Positions 56,083 to 64,000 of a stretch of DNA of 64,000 nt are shown piece by piece; positions within the stretch are counted from its first letter, which is position 1; each line of letters opens with the position of its first letter. Below the pieces are notes generated by a model. That model was not told the origin of the DNA, made no database searches, and worked only from the letters and a program-made list of their open reading frames with translations. The position numbers were made by a program, and so were the translations under genes. Origin of the DNA: Paractinoplanes abujensis (GTDB lineage Bacteria; Actinomycetota; Actinomycetes; Mycobacteriales; Micromonosporaceae); NCBI RefSeq assembly GCF_014204895.1, contig NZ_JACHMF010000001.1, forward strand, positions 8,122,001-8,186,000, in the 5' to 3' direction.

Positions 56083-57543
56083 GTGTCGGTAACTCCTTCT
56101 CCCCGTCGTGTCGCCCTGCTCACCCTCGGCTGTGCCCGTAACGAGGTCGACTCGGAAGAGCTCGCGGCCCGTCTCGACTCCGGTGGCTGGCAGGTGAGCA
56201 CCGACGCCGAAGGGGCCGATGTGGTGGTCGTCAACACCTGTGGCTTCGTCGAGAAGGCCAAGCAGGACTCGATCGAGACGCTGCTCGCCGCGGCCGACAC
56301 GGGGGCCAAGGTGGTGGCGGCCGGCTGCATGGCCGAGCGCTACGGCAAGGAGCTCGCCGACAGCCTGCCCGAGGCGGCCGCGGTGGTCAGCTTCGACGAC
56401 TACACCGACATCGCGGCCCGGCTCGACGGGGTGATGGCCGGCGAGAAGTTCGACGCGCACACCCCGCGCGACCGGCGCGAGCTGTTGCCGATCACGCCCG
56501 TGCAGCGCCAGTCGGCCCACGTCGTCATCCCCGGTCACGCCACCGTCGACGAGCACACCCCGGCCCACCTGCGCCCGGTGCTGCGCCGGCGGCTCGACAA
56601 CTCCCCGGTCGCGAGCCTCAAGCTGGCCAGCGGCTGCGACCGCAAGTGCGCGTTCTGCGCGATCCCTTCCTTCCGCGGCGCCTTCGTGTCCCGCGACCCG
56701 CAGGAGCTGCTGGCCGAGGCCGAGTGGCTGGCCAAGAGCGGCGTGCGCGAGCTGGTGCTGGTGAGTGAAAACAGCACCTCGTACGGGAAGGATCTCGGCG
56801 ACCCGCGTCTGCTCGAGAAGCTGTTGCCGCAGCTGGCCCGGGTCGACGGCATCGTGCGGGTGCGGGCCAGCTATCTGCAGCCCGCCGAGACCCGTCCCGG
56901 CCTGGTCGAGGCGATCGCCACCACGCCTGGTGTCGCGCCCTACTTCGACCTCTCGTTCCAGCACTCCAGCGAGCCCCTGCTGCGCCGGATGCGGCGTTTC
57001 GGCTCCACCGACCGGTTCCTCGAGCTGCTCGCCTCGGCCCGCGAGCTGGCCCCGGCGGCCGGCGCGCGCAGCAACTTCATCGTCGGCTTCCCCGGCGAGA
57101 CCAAGGCCGACGTCGACGAGCTGGTGCGCTTCCTGTCCGAGGCCCGGCTCGACGCCATCGGTGTCTTCGACTACAGCGACGAGGACGGCACCGAGGCGGC
57201 CGGGCTCGACAAGAAGGTCAAGGAAGACACGATCAAGCGCCGGTACGACCGGATCGTCACGCTGGCCGACGAGCTCTGCAACCAGCGGGCCGAGGAGCGG
57301 CTCGGCTCGATCGTCGAGGTGCTGGTCGACACGATCGAGGACGGCGACGTCGAGGGTCGCGCCGAGCACCAGGCCCCGGAGGTCGACGGCTCCACCACGC
57401 TCGTCTCCGACAGCAGCGGGGTCGACCTGGCCGCGCTGCGCCCCGGCGACTTCGTGCGGGCCCGGGTCACCGCGACCGAGGGCGTCGACCTGATCGCCGT
57501 GCCGGTCGAGATGATCTCAGCGGCGCCGGTGTCCCCGCGGTGA
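56083..57543 (+). CDS. rimO: Ribosomal protein S12 methylthiotransferase RimO
   Basis: RimO (486 residues) methylthiolates Asp88 (E. coli number) of S12. The N-terminal UPF0004 domain provides Cys ligands in [20 protein letters not shown] and [10 protein letters not shown]; the radical-SAM cluster is CDRKCAFC with the usual CxxxCxx[11 protein letters not shown] and a TRAM domain (about 405-486) follow. The GTG start follows a leaderless box. Its TGA overlaps the pgsA GTG. Confidence 0.95.
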   Translation: MSVTPSPRRVALLTLGCARNEVDSEELAARLDSGGWQVSTDAEGADVVVVNTCGFVEKAKQDSIETLLAAADTGAKVVAAGCMAERYGKELADSLPEAAAVVSFDDYTDIAARLDGVMAGEKFDAHTPRDRRELLPITPVQRQSAHVVIPGHATVDEHTPAHLRPVLRRRLDNSPVASLKLASGCDRKCAFCAIPSFRGAFVSRDPQELLAEAEWLAKSGVRELVLVSENSTSYGKDLGDPRLLEKLLPQLARVDGIVRVRASYLQPAETRPGLVEAIATTPGVAPYFDLSFQHSSEPLLRRMRRFGSTDRFLELLASARELAPAAGARSNFIVGFPGETKADVDELVRFLSEARLDAIGVFDYSDEDGTEAAGLDKKVKEDTIKRRYDRIVTLADELCNQRAEERLGSIVEVLVDTIEDGDVEGRAEHQAPEVDGSTTLVSDSSGVDLAALRPGDFVRARVTATEGVDLIAVPVEMISAAPVSPR

Positions 57544-58148
57544 CCGACGAGCCGGTCCCGGTGACCGCTCCGCGGACGGTCTCGCCGTACAACGCGGCGA
57601 ACATCCTCACCGTGGTGCGGATCGTGCTGGTGCCGGTCTTCCTCGGCCTGGTCGTCTCCTCGCAGCTCACCGGCACCGGCCCGCGCATCGTGGCCTGCCT
57701 GGTCTTCTGCGTGGCCTCGGCGACCGACTTCGTGGACGGCTGGATCGCCCGGCGCTGGTCGCTGGTCACCTCGTTCGGCAAGGTCGCCGATCCGATCGCC
57801 GACAAGGCCCTGACCGGCACGGCGCTGGTCCTGCTGTCGGTCTACGACCGGCTGCCCTGGTGGGTGACCCTGTTGATCCTGTTCCGCGAGTGGGGCATCA
57901 CCGCGCTCCGGTTCTGGGTCATCCGGTACGGCATCATCCCGGCCAGCCGCGGCGGCAAGCTCAAGACCATGCTGCAGATCGCCGCCATCGCTTGGTATCT
58001 GTGGCCCGTCCCAGAACCGTTCGACATCGTCGGCCCGTGGCTCATGGGCGCGGCCACTCTCGTGACCGTCGTGACCGGTGTGGACTATGTGATCGAGGCG
58101 CTGCGCCTGCGGCGGGATGCCCGGCGGGCCAAGGGTTCGGAAGCCTAG
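57540..58148 (+). CDS. pgsA: CDP-diacylglycerol-glycerol-3-phosphate 3-phosphatidyltransferase
   Basis: This 202-residue membrane enzyme makes phosphatidylglycerol phosphate. The CDP-alcohol phosphotransferase signature is complete: DFVDGWIAR, then eight residues, [25 protein letters not shown] is helix 1. About six helices are predicted. The GTG start overlaps the rimO stop. A related reading (PIS or cardiolipin synthase) is less likely because of length and context. Confidence 0.93.
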   Translation: MTDEPVPVTAPRTVSPYNAANILTVVRIVLVPVFLGLVVSSQLTGTGPRIVACLVFCVASATDFVDGWIARRWSLVTSFGKVADPIADKALTGTALVLLSVYDRLPWWVTLLILFREWGITALRFWVIRYGIIPASRGGKLKTMLQIAAIAWYLWPVPEPFDIVGPWLMGAATLVTVVTGVDYVIEALRLRRDARRAKGSEA

Positions 58149-58157
58149 ACTTTCCTC
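58146..58157 (+). promoter_or_regulatory. Leaderless-type -10 box for cinA
   Basis: TAGACT (58146-58151), whose TAG is also the pgsA stop, lies exactly 6 nt before the GTG at 58158. Confidence 0.5.
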
Positions 58158-58649
58158 GTGGGAACTGAGATCGCGGCCCAGGTGGCCGTGCGCAGGCTGA
58201 AGGAACGCCGGGAGACGCTGGCCACCGCCGAGTCGCTGACGGGTGGGTCGGTGGCCGCGACCGTGGTCGAGATCGAGGGCGTGAGCACGGTCTATCTCGG
58301 CGGCGTGGTCGTCTACGCCACGGAGATGAAGCACCGTCTGGCCGGCGTGCCGGAGCAGCTTCTGGCCGAGCGCGGCGCGGTGGATCCCGACGTCGCGAAG
58401 GCGCTGGCCGAGGGGGTCCGGGAGCGTTGCGGCGCCACCTGGGGCGTGGCCACGACCGGGGTCGCCGGGCCGGAGAAGCAGGACGGCAAGCCGGTGGGCC
58501 TGGTCTACGTGGCCGTGGCCGGGCCGGCCGGGGCGCAGGTACGTGAGCTGAATCTCGACGGTGATCGGGCGGCGATCCGCACTGAAAGTGTGACGAGGGC
58601 GCTACTCCTGCTCGCAGACTGTCTCAAGGACGCCCCCGCTGCGGTTTGA
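58158..58649 (+). CDS. cinA: CinA C-terminal domain protein (nicotinamide-nucleotide amidohydrolase family)
   Basis: The 163-residue protein is a stand-alone CinA_C domain: TLATAESLTGGSVAATV, TVYLGGVVVYATEMKH, CGATWGVATTGVAGPE and VGLVYVAVAG. In other bacteria this domain deamidates nicotinamide mononucleotide. It lacks the N-terminal molybdopterin-like domain of full-length CinA, as is normal for actinobacterial copies beside pgsA. It precedes clgR by 157 bp. Confidence 0.9.
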   Translation: MGTEIAAQVAVRRLKERRETLATAESLTGGSVAATVVEIEGVSTVYLGGVVVYATEMKHRLAGVPEQLLAERGAVDPDVAKALAEGVRERCGATWGVATTGVAGPEKQDGKPVGLVYVAVAGPAGAQVRELNLDGDRAAIRTESVTRALLLLADCLKDAPAAV

Positions 58650-58654
58650 GCTGG

Positions 58655-58680
58655 GGAATGTTCCATTGATCATTGAGGTT
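58655..58680 (+). promoter_or_regulatory. Possible ECF-type promoter for clgR
   Basis: GGAAT (58655-58659) and GGTT (58677-58680) are separated by 17 bp and resemble the GGAAC/GTT pattern of SigE-type sigma factors. In Mycobacterium clgR is under SigE control (established). The match is imperfect. Confidence 0.3.
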
Positions 58681-58806
58681 ACGTGAAGGCCCCGCGGCCG
58701 GGCCCCGCAGAATTCGGCGGGGCGGGATGTCGGTATCGCCGGCAGCGGGTACGGTTGCGGGAAGCCTCCGGCGTGTGCCGGCGGCCCCGCCGCAGGAGGA
58801 GGTGCC

Positions 58807-59193
58807 ATGGTCCTGCTACGCCGGGTCATCGGCGACGCACTACGGGCGCGCCGGCAGGGGCAGCACCGCACGCTGCGCGAGGTGTCCACCGCCGCGAATG
58901 TCAGCCTCGGTTACCTGTCCGAGATCGAGCGCGGCCAGAAGGAAGCGTCCAGCGAGCTGCTCGCCGCCATCTGTGACGCTCTCGGCGCACGGCTCTCCGA
59001 GCTTCTCCGCGAGGTCGGCGACACGCTGTCCCTCGCCGAGGACATGGACGGTGTGCTGGTTCCCGTCGACGACAGCAAGAAGAGTGTCGCCGCCGACGGC
59101 AACGTGTCGGTCAAGGTCCGTCAGGATTCGCCGCTCAAGGCGACCCTGCACGCGACTCGCAAGCCGCAACGCGACGTCGTCTACGCCGCCTAG
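58807..59193 (+). CDS. clgR: XRE-type regulator ClgR
   Basis: The 128-residue protein has one helix-turn-helix ([31 protein letters not shown], about 22-52) and the ClgR features [12 protein letters not shown] and [17 protein letters not shown]. ClgR activates clp protease and pspA-type genes after envelope or proteotoxic stress; in some species ClpP degrades it through its C-terminal end, and this protein ends in YAA. GGAGGAGG precedes the ATG. The pspA and pspM genes follow, as in Mycobacterium. Confidence 0.9.
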   Translation: MVLLRRVIGDALRARRQGQHRTLREVSTAANVSLGYLSEIERGQKEASSELLAAICDALGARLSELLREVGDTLSLAEDMDGVLVPVDDSKKSVAADGNVSVKVRQDSPLKATLHATRKPQRDVVYAA

Positions 59194-59494
59194 AGATCAT
59201 TTGAGCCGGGCCGGTTCTGCTTCTTCCGGGAGCGGATCCGGCCCGTTTCCTTTTTGTGCCCTGTGAGGTTGCTGTGGCTCCTCGGGGACGGCCCCTCGGG
59301 ATCGACCCCGACCGGGGACAGCGCGTAGCCTCGAAGCCTGGGGGACACCCTGAGATCCCCCGGAGGTCACGTGACGTCGGTGGCGTCGAGCTGACACGAT
59401 GGCATGACCACACCAGGTAACTCGCCATCGCGACAGCTCCTCGATCTGCGTCGGTGGCGGACCCGACTGAGCGACATTGAGGGGATACCGCGAG
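59194..59494. other. 301-bp interval between clgR and pspA
   Basis: It begins with a T-tailed terminator and ends in the pspA ribosome site. Other frames here lack coding character. Confidence 0.5.
59207..59256 (+). terminator. Rho-independent terminator after clgR
   Basis: CGGGCCGG (59207-59214) pairs with CCGGCCCG (59238-59245) around a 23-nt loop that can fold further; TTTCCTTTTTG follows. It separates clgR from pspA transcription at least in part. Confidence 0.75.
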
Positions 59495-60352
59495 ATGGCG
59501 AATCCGTTCGTCAAGGGCTGGCGATACATGATGGCGCTCTTCGGCGCGAAGATCGACGAGTACGCCGACCCGAAGGTTCAGATCCAGCAGGCCATCGAGG
59601 ACGCGCAGCGCCAGCACCAGGCTCTTGTGCAGCAGGCCGCGGCGGTGATCGGCAACCAGCGTCAGCTGGAGATGAAGCTGTCCCGGCAGATGTCCGAGGT
59701 CGAGAAGCTGCAGGGCATGGCACGGCAGGCGCTCGTCCTGGCCGACCGGGCCCGCGCCGGCGGCGACGAGTCCGAGGCCCAGAAGTACGAGTCGACCGCC
59801 CAGACGCTGGCGACCCAGCTCGTCTCGGGTGAGCAGTCGATGGAGGACCTCAAGACGCTGCACGACCAGGCGCTCTCGGCGGCGGGCCAGGCCCGCAAGG
59901 CCGTGGAGAACAACGCCATGGTGCTGCAGCAGCGCATCGCCGAGCGCTCGCGTCTGCTGAGCCAGCTCGAGCAGGCCAAGATGCAGGAGACCGTGGCCAA
60001 GTCGCTCGAGTCGATGTCGTCGCTGGCCGCGCCGGGCAACACTCCGTCGCTGGACGAGGTGCGCGACAAGATCGAGCGCCGCTACGCCGACGCGATGGGT
60101 CGCGCCGAGCTGGCCGGCAACTCGGTCGAGGGCCGCATGCTCGAGGTGCAGAAGTCCAGCCTCGACATGGCCGGTTCGTCCCGGCTCGAGCAGATCCGCG
60201 CCAGCATGGCGGGCGACAAGCTCGGTGCGGCTCCGGCCCAGCCCGCGGTCGAGCAGGCCGGTCCGGCCGCCGACCCGGCCAGCGTGGCCCGGCTCGACGA
60301 GATCCGGGCCAGCATGAATCAGAAGCGCGGCGACACGACCGCCGCCGGCTGA
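59495..60352 (+). CDS. pspA: Phage-shock protein A (PspA/IM30 family)
   Basis: The 285-residue coiled-coil protein forms membrane-protecting oligomers under envelope stress. The N-terminal amphipathic helix ([23 protein letters not shown]) and long helical hairpin (about 20-230) match ESCRT-III-like PspA; a 60-residue Pro/Ala-rich C-terminal extension repeats RLExIRASM twice. GAGGGG lies before the ATG. It follows clgR and precedes pspM, as in the mycobacterial Psp system. Confidence 0.95.
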   Translation: MANPFVKGWRYMMALFGAKIDEYADPKVQIQQAIEDAQRQHQALVQQAAAVIGNQRQLEMKLSRQMSEVEKLQGMARQALVLADRARAGGDESEAQKYESTAQTLATQLVSGEQSMEDLKTLHDQALSAAGQARKAVENNAMVLQQRIAERSRLLSQLEQAKMQETVAKSLESMSSLAAPGNTPSLDEVRDKIERRYADAMGRAELAGNSVEGRMLEVQKSSLDMAGSSRLEQIRASMAGDKLGAAPAQPAVEQAGPAADPASVARLDEIRASMNQKRGDTTAAG

Positions 60353-60385
60353 CGCGACAGACGTCGCACACAGGGGAGGACGACG

Positions 60386-61186
60386 GTGGACGAGCGGACC
60401 AGATACTTCCGGCGACTCAAGCGGCTGCGCGGTTCGGCGCGGCGGTGGAGCGTGCTGGGAGGCGGGCTGGCCGCGGCCACCGCCGTCCTCACTCCCTACG
60501 CGGGGATCGGCTGGGCCGACGCGATCTGGGCCGGCGCCGCCGGTTCCTCGATCGCGCTGGCCTGGTGGCGGCACAGCGACCATCGTGAGCTGGCCGCCAC
60601 CCCGGCGCCGCCCCCGCCCCCGCCGGTGCTGCCCGGGGCCAAGCTCAGCGCGGCCCTCGAGCGGTTCCCGGCCGGTCGCACGGTGATGAACGAGGTGCGC
60701 CGGCAGAAGAACCGCTACGCCCTGCGCGGCTCCGAGATCACCCAGGCCTGGGACAGGCTCGACCGCGCCGCGGCCACCCTGACCGCCTTGGCCGGTCGCC
60801 TGCACGGCCCCGGCGAGGGCGCCCTGCTCGAGGCGGCAGTGGCCGAGGAGTGGCTGCGCGATCTCGGCCAGCGGGTGGCCAGCGTCGAACGGGCCCTCCC
60901 GCTGACCCCGCCCGACCAGCGCGCCGCCCTGGCCGAGTCGCACGGGTCGCTGGCCACGCAGTTCACCGAGGGCGTCGACGCGTACGAGCGACTGGTCGCG
61001 GCGGCCGCGAGCTACGTCGCCGAGGACGGCCACCCGGTCGCCGAAGGCGCGCACCCGGCGCTGGGCAGCCTCATCGACGCGACCGACCGGCTGCGCGGCT
61101 TCGCCGAGGGGCTGTCGGAGCTCAAACGCACGCCGACCACGGTGTTCAAGCAGGCCGCGGCTGACAACGCGGGCACCAGTACGTGA
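60386..61186 (+). CDS. pspM: PspM-like membrane partner of PspA
   Basis: The 266-residue protein has a basic cytoplasmic start, two adjoining helices (about 20-62), a Pro-rich linker and a helical domain of about 160 residues. This matches the phage-shock membrane protein that follows pspA in actinobacteria (Rv2743c/PspM in Mycobacterium), which anchors PspA at the membrane. GGGGAGG precedes the GTG. The 3' end overlaps the convergent Nei-type gene by 41 bp. A PspN homologue is not present. Confidence 0.75.
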   Translation: MDERTRYFRRLKRLRGSARRWSVLGGGLAAATAVLTPYAGIGWADAIWAGAAGSSIALAWWRHSDHRELAATPAPPPPPPVLPGAKLSAALERFPAGRTVMNEVRRQKNRYALRGSEITQAWDRLDRAAATLTALAGRLHGPGEGALLEAAVAEEWLRDLGQRVASVERALPLTPPDQRAALAESHGSLATQFTEGVDAYERLVAAAASYVAEDGHPVAEGAHPALGSLIDATDRLRGFAEGLSELKRTPTTVFKQAAADNAGTST

Positions 61187-61937
61187 TCCGTTCGCCCTTC
61201 TCGTCCTTCTGGATCGCGCTGGCGCACCGCCGGCACGGCTTGGCCCGCCGCCCGTAGACATAGCTGGTCTCGCCGCGCCGCAGCGAGCCGGTCGTGGTCT
61301 GCGTCCAGCGCCCGCGGTTGGATGCCACCAGTTTCTGCGCCAGCGTGACGGCTCCGCTCAGGTCGGCCACCTGCGACACCGGCGTCCACGGCCACAGTCC
61401 ACGCAGGAACAGGGTCTCGGCCTTGTAGAGGTTACCCACCCCGGCCAGGTTGCGCTGGTCGAGCAGGGCCTCGGCGATGGTCGTCTCCGGCTGGGCGGCG
61501 ATCCTCCGTACGGCCTCCTCGGCGTCCCAGTCGGCGCCCAGCAGGTCCGGCCCCAGATGCCCGACGTGCCGGTCCTCCTCGGCCGTGGGATAGAGCTCGA
61601 CTTCGTGCAGGTGATAACCGACGGCTACCGACCGCTGGGTGCGCAGCACGACGCGGATCAGGTGGGCCGGGCGGCCCGTCCAGCGTTCACCCGGCGCGTA
61701 CGCCCGCCAGGCACCCTCCATGCGCAGATGCGAGTGCAGGGTGAGTGGCGTCTCGCCGTCGCGGGTGAGCCGCAGCAGCAGATGCTTGCCCCGGCTGGCC
61801 GACTCGGCGACCAGCCAGCCGCTGAGATCGGTGGTGGCGAGCCGCGGCACCCGGAAGTCGGAGCCGGTCAGCACGTCACCCTGCAGCGCCTTCTCCAGCA
61901 CGCGCGCGGTGTTCCAAACGGTATCGCCCTCCGGCAT
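61146..61937 (-). CDS. Nei/Fpg-family DNA glycosylase (endonuclease VIII-like)
   Basis: The 263-residue enzyme removes oxidised bases and nicks the strand. The N-terminal PEG (Pro2 nucleophile, Glu3) is present after Met; the H2TH segment LLDQRNLAGVGNLYKAE and a zinc finger (PCRRCASAIQ, then YWCPRC) end the protein. The MPEGDTVW opening points to the Nei branch (mycobacterial Nei2-like). Its ATG is only 3 nt after the stop of the AfsR-like gene, so both are probably one transcript. It overlaps pspM at the 3' end. Confidence 0.93.
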   Translation of the reverse strand: MPEGDTVWNTARVLEKALQGDVLTGSDFRVPRLATTDLSGWLVAESASRGKHLLLRLTRDGETPLTLHSHLRMEGAWRAYAPGERWTGRPAHLIRVVLRTQRSVAVGYHLHEVELYPTAEEDRHVGHLGPDLLGADWDAEEAVRRIAAQPETTIAEALLDQRNLAGVGNLYKAETLFLRGLWPWTPVSQVADLSGAVTLAQKLVASNRGRWTQTTTGSLRRGETSYVYGRRAKPCRRCASAIQKDEKGERITYWCPRCQPRPA

Positions 61938-61940
61938 GGC

Positions 61941-64000
61941 TCAATTGTTCCCGTTTTTGGGCTCGAGCAACTCCGGCAGGGCCGACTCGTCGTCACCGAT
62001 TCCCGCCGCCGCGGCCAGCACCGGGGCGGGGATCACCGCGGACAGGCCGGCCGTACGGATCGGGTCGGCCACGTCGAGGTCGATGCCGCGGCGCCCGGCG
62101 GCCCGGCGCGCAGCCACGAGCAACCGGGCCGCCCGCTCGGTGCGGCCGGTCAAGGCCATCGCGTACGCCCCGGTGTGCAAGCTGGCCAGCACGTTGCCGA
62201 TGTCGTCCTCCTCCGCGAAAAGATCCAGGGCCCGCCGTACGGCGGTGAGCGCCTCGGCCGGCCGTACGGGCTCGATCAGCAGGGCCCGGGCCAGCAGCAA
62301 CCCGCACATGGCAGCCGTCCAGCTCTGACTCCGGGCGTCCGCCTCGGCCCCGGCCCGGGCCAGTTCGCGGCGGCCCTCCTCCAGCTCGCCCGACCCGGCC
62401 AGGGCGGCCCCGAGCGACATCGTGGAGGCGGGCAGGATCCACTCCTCCCCGATCCGGGTCGCCGTCCGCATCGAGCGGCGGGCGGGCTCGACGGCCCGGT
62501 CGAACTGGCCGCGGAACGACCAGTAGAGCGACTCGTAGTAGGCGCCCTGAGCGGCCAGGATCTCGCCTTCGTGATCGGGCCGGTCCCGCAGCAGGTCGAG
62601 TCCCGCGTACATGTCGGTGGTGGCGCCGAGGTCGCCCGCCATGTAGCGCAGCAGCGAGAGGCTGAGGTGGGCCCGGGCCCGGTCGGTGGGCGGAGCGTCC
62701 GGGGCGGCGGCCAGCGCGGCCCGCAGCAGCGGCAGTCCCTCGGCGACGAGCCCGCCCCGGAACCAGAACCATTCCAGCAGGCCGGCCGTGCGCAACGCGG
62801 CGACCGGACGCCGGTCCAGGTCGTGGCGGATGCCCGCCCGCAGGTTGGGCAGTTCGCGGTTGAGCACGCGGATGGAGCGGGCCGAGCGGTCGCCCCGCAG
62901 CAGCGGCGCGTGCTGCTCGACGAGCCGCCGGACCCAGGCCGCGTGCCGCTCGCGGCTGCCCGTGGGATCGGGATCGTGCTGCCGGCAGTAGGCCCGGACG
63001 ATCTCCAGCAGCCGGTAGCGGGCCGGGGTGACAGTTGTGTCGGCCACCACCACCGAACGGGTGACCAGTGCCGACAGGGCGTCCAGGTCGTCGTCGACGG
63101 CGGACAGCGGGAAGCCGCCCTCGAACGGCCACAGCCGCAGGAGCATGGCACGGTCGTGGGCTCCGAGCAGGTCGACGCTCCAGGCCACCGCGGCCTCCAG
63201 CGTCTCGTGCGGGGCGAGGGCGCCGCGCGGCACCGGGCCCAGCGCGGGGAACCGGTCGCGCAGCATCTCGAGCAGTTCCGCCAGGCCGAGGACCCGGGCT
63301 CGGGCGGCCGCCAGTTCCAGCGCGAGCGGGATGCCGTCGAGGGCCGCGGCCAGACCGGCCAGCGTCGCCGACTCCTCGGGACCGGGCCGCCAGCCGGGGC
63401 GGACACCGGTGATCCGATCGGTCAGCAGCGCGATCGCGTCAGCCGCGGGCAGCGGCGCCACCGGGAGCAGCCTCTCGCCGTCGACCGCCAGCGGTTCCCG
63501 GCTGGTGGCCAGCACCCGCAGGTGGGGGCAGCGGGCGAGCACTTCCAGGGCCAGCTCCGCGACCGCGGCCACGACGTGCTCGCAGTTGTCCAGCAGCAGC
63601 AGGCCGGGCCGGTCACCCAGCGCGGTGGCGATCGCGTCGGTCGTGGCGCCGCGCACCCCGACCGCTGCGGCGACGGCGGCAGGCACCAGCGCCGGCTCGG
63701 TCACGTCGGCCAGGCGGACGAACCACGGGTCGAGCACCGCTGCGTACTCGATCGCCAGCCGGGTCTTGCCCGCGCCACCCGGGCCGACCAGCGTGACCAG
63801 GCGCGCGGAACCGAGCAGCGCGGTCAGGGCGGACAGCTCGGCGGTGCGTCCGAAGAAATGCGAGAGCGGCCGTACGGCGGGAACGGGCCGGGACGGCAGC
63901 AACAACCCCGGGTCCTGGGCCAGCAGCCGGCCCTCCAGCTCCTGCAACGCCGGGCCGGGATCGATGCCGAGGTCGTCGGCGAGCCGCTTGCGCACGCGGC
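61941..64000 (-). CDS. AfsR/SARP-like ATP-binding transcriptional regulator (5' partial)
   Basis: The reading frame continues beyond the right edge; 686 codons are visible. The start of the visible part (KRLADDLGIDPGPALQELEGRLL) is the end of a bacterial transcriptional activation (BTAD) domain, so a SARP winged helix should lie outside the window. It is followed by an NB-ARC/STAND ATPase with Walker A VGPGGAGKTRLAIE and Walker B LLLLDNCEHV, a winged helix, and Ala/Arg-rich TPR-like repeats to the C-terminus. Such proteins regulate antibiotic or morphological genes. The gene ends 3 nt before the Nei-like start. Confidence 0.88.
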   Translation of the reverse strand, partial: RVRKRLADDLGIDPGPALQELEGRLLAQDPGLLLPSRPVPAVRPLSHFFGRTAELSALTALLGSARLVTLVGPGGAGKTRLAIEYAAVLDPWFVRLADVTEPALVPAAVAAAVGVRGATTDAIATALGDRPGLLLLDNCEHVVAAVAELALEVLARCPHLRVLATSREPLAVDGERLLPVAPLPAADAIALLTDRITGVRPGWRPGPEESATLAGLAAALDGIPLALELAAARARVLGLAELLEMLRDRFPALGPVPRGALAPHETLEAAVAWSVDLLGAHDRAMLLRLWPFEGGFPLSAVDDDLDALSALVTRSVVVADTTVTPARYRLLEIVRAYCRQHDPDPTGSRERHAAWVRRLVEQHAPLLRGDRSARSIRVLNRELPNLRAGIRHDLDRRPVAALRTAGLLEWFWFRGGLVAEGLPLLRAALAAAPDAPPTDRARAHLSLSLLRYMAGDLGATTDMYAGLDLLRDRPDHEGEILAAQGAYYESLYWSFRGQFDRAVEPARRSMRTATRIGEEWILPASTMSLGAALAGSGELEEGRRELARAGAEADARSQSWTAAMCGLLLARALLIEPVRPAEALTAVRRALDLFAEEDDIGNVLASLHTGAYAMALTGRTERAARLLVAARRAAGRRGIDLDVADPIRTAGLSAVIPAPVLAAAAGIGDDESALPELLEPKNGNN

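Overview
The window reads as a high-GC actinomycete chromosome. GC-rich third codon positions are strong, GTG/TTG starts are frequent, stops and starts often overlap (ATGA/GTGA), and several genes carry a TANNNT box exactly 6 nt before the start codon (leaderless pattern). Gene content and order (rimP-nusA-ylxR-infB-DUF503-rbfA-nrnA-dinF-truB-ribF-rpsO-pnp-M16-dapB, then dapA-rnj-ftsK-rimO-pgsA-cinA-clgR-pspA) fit the Actinomycetes. Micromonosporaceae (Actinoplanes-like) is my best guess, but this is inference from style and not a database match. No rRNA, intact tRNA, CRISPR array, transposase or integrase was seen.

Layout. 1-2.8 kb (minus): a NarL-type two-component pair followed by an ABC-exporter ATPase cut by the window edge. 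2.9-3.3 kb: a MerR/HspR-like regulator. 3.3-4.0 kb: a gene-poor gap. 4.0-10.7 kb (plus): an amine/polyamine catabolic cluster (APC permease, gamma-glutamyl-amine synthetase of the glutamine synthetase superfamily, aldehyde dehydrogenase, SDR oxidoreductase, two tandem gamma-glutamyl-GABA hydrolases). 10.8-14.7 kb: a 1190-residue fusion of PAS, histidine kinase, receiver, PP2C phosphatase and RsbW-like kinase, facing a STAS anti-anti-sigma protein. 14.8-18.2 kb: methionine aminopeptidase, VIT-family transporter, then minus-strand nucleotidyltransferase, DUF4439 protein and lipoprotein with an unusual tandem-repeat junction. 18.3-36.3 kb: the translation / RNA metabolism block rimP to dapB.

36.3-47.4 kb looks like accessory DNA set between dapB and dapA. 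It opens with tandem repeats and a very long inverted repeat, carries a glycogen-debranching-type enzyme divergent from a LacI regulator and sugar ABC cassette, then a membrane-protein/HTTM/DCC module behind two DnaA-box sequences, GNAT and YcaQ-type glycosylase genes, a 25-26 bp minisatellite, and DUF2752. 47.4-61.2 kb returns to conserved housekeeping genes: dapA, RNase J, a secreted S1 protease, YbjN, FtsK, a GT87-like glycosyltransferase, rimO, pgsA, cinA, and the clgR-pspA-pspM envelope-stress group. The window ends in a Nei-type DNA glycosylase and a truncated AfsR-like regulator on the minus strand.

Points most worth a second look: the single-chain kinase/phosphatase/anti-sigma fusion with its convergent STAS partner; the about 94-bp inverted repeat at 36.33-36.42 kb; the duplicated start-region chain upstream of the DUF4439 gene; the paired DnaA boxes before the HTTM module; the minisatellite that supplies the stop codon of the YcaQ-like gene; and the dense set of leaderless-type promoters.
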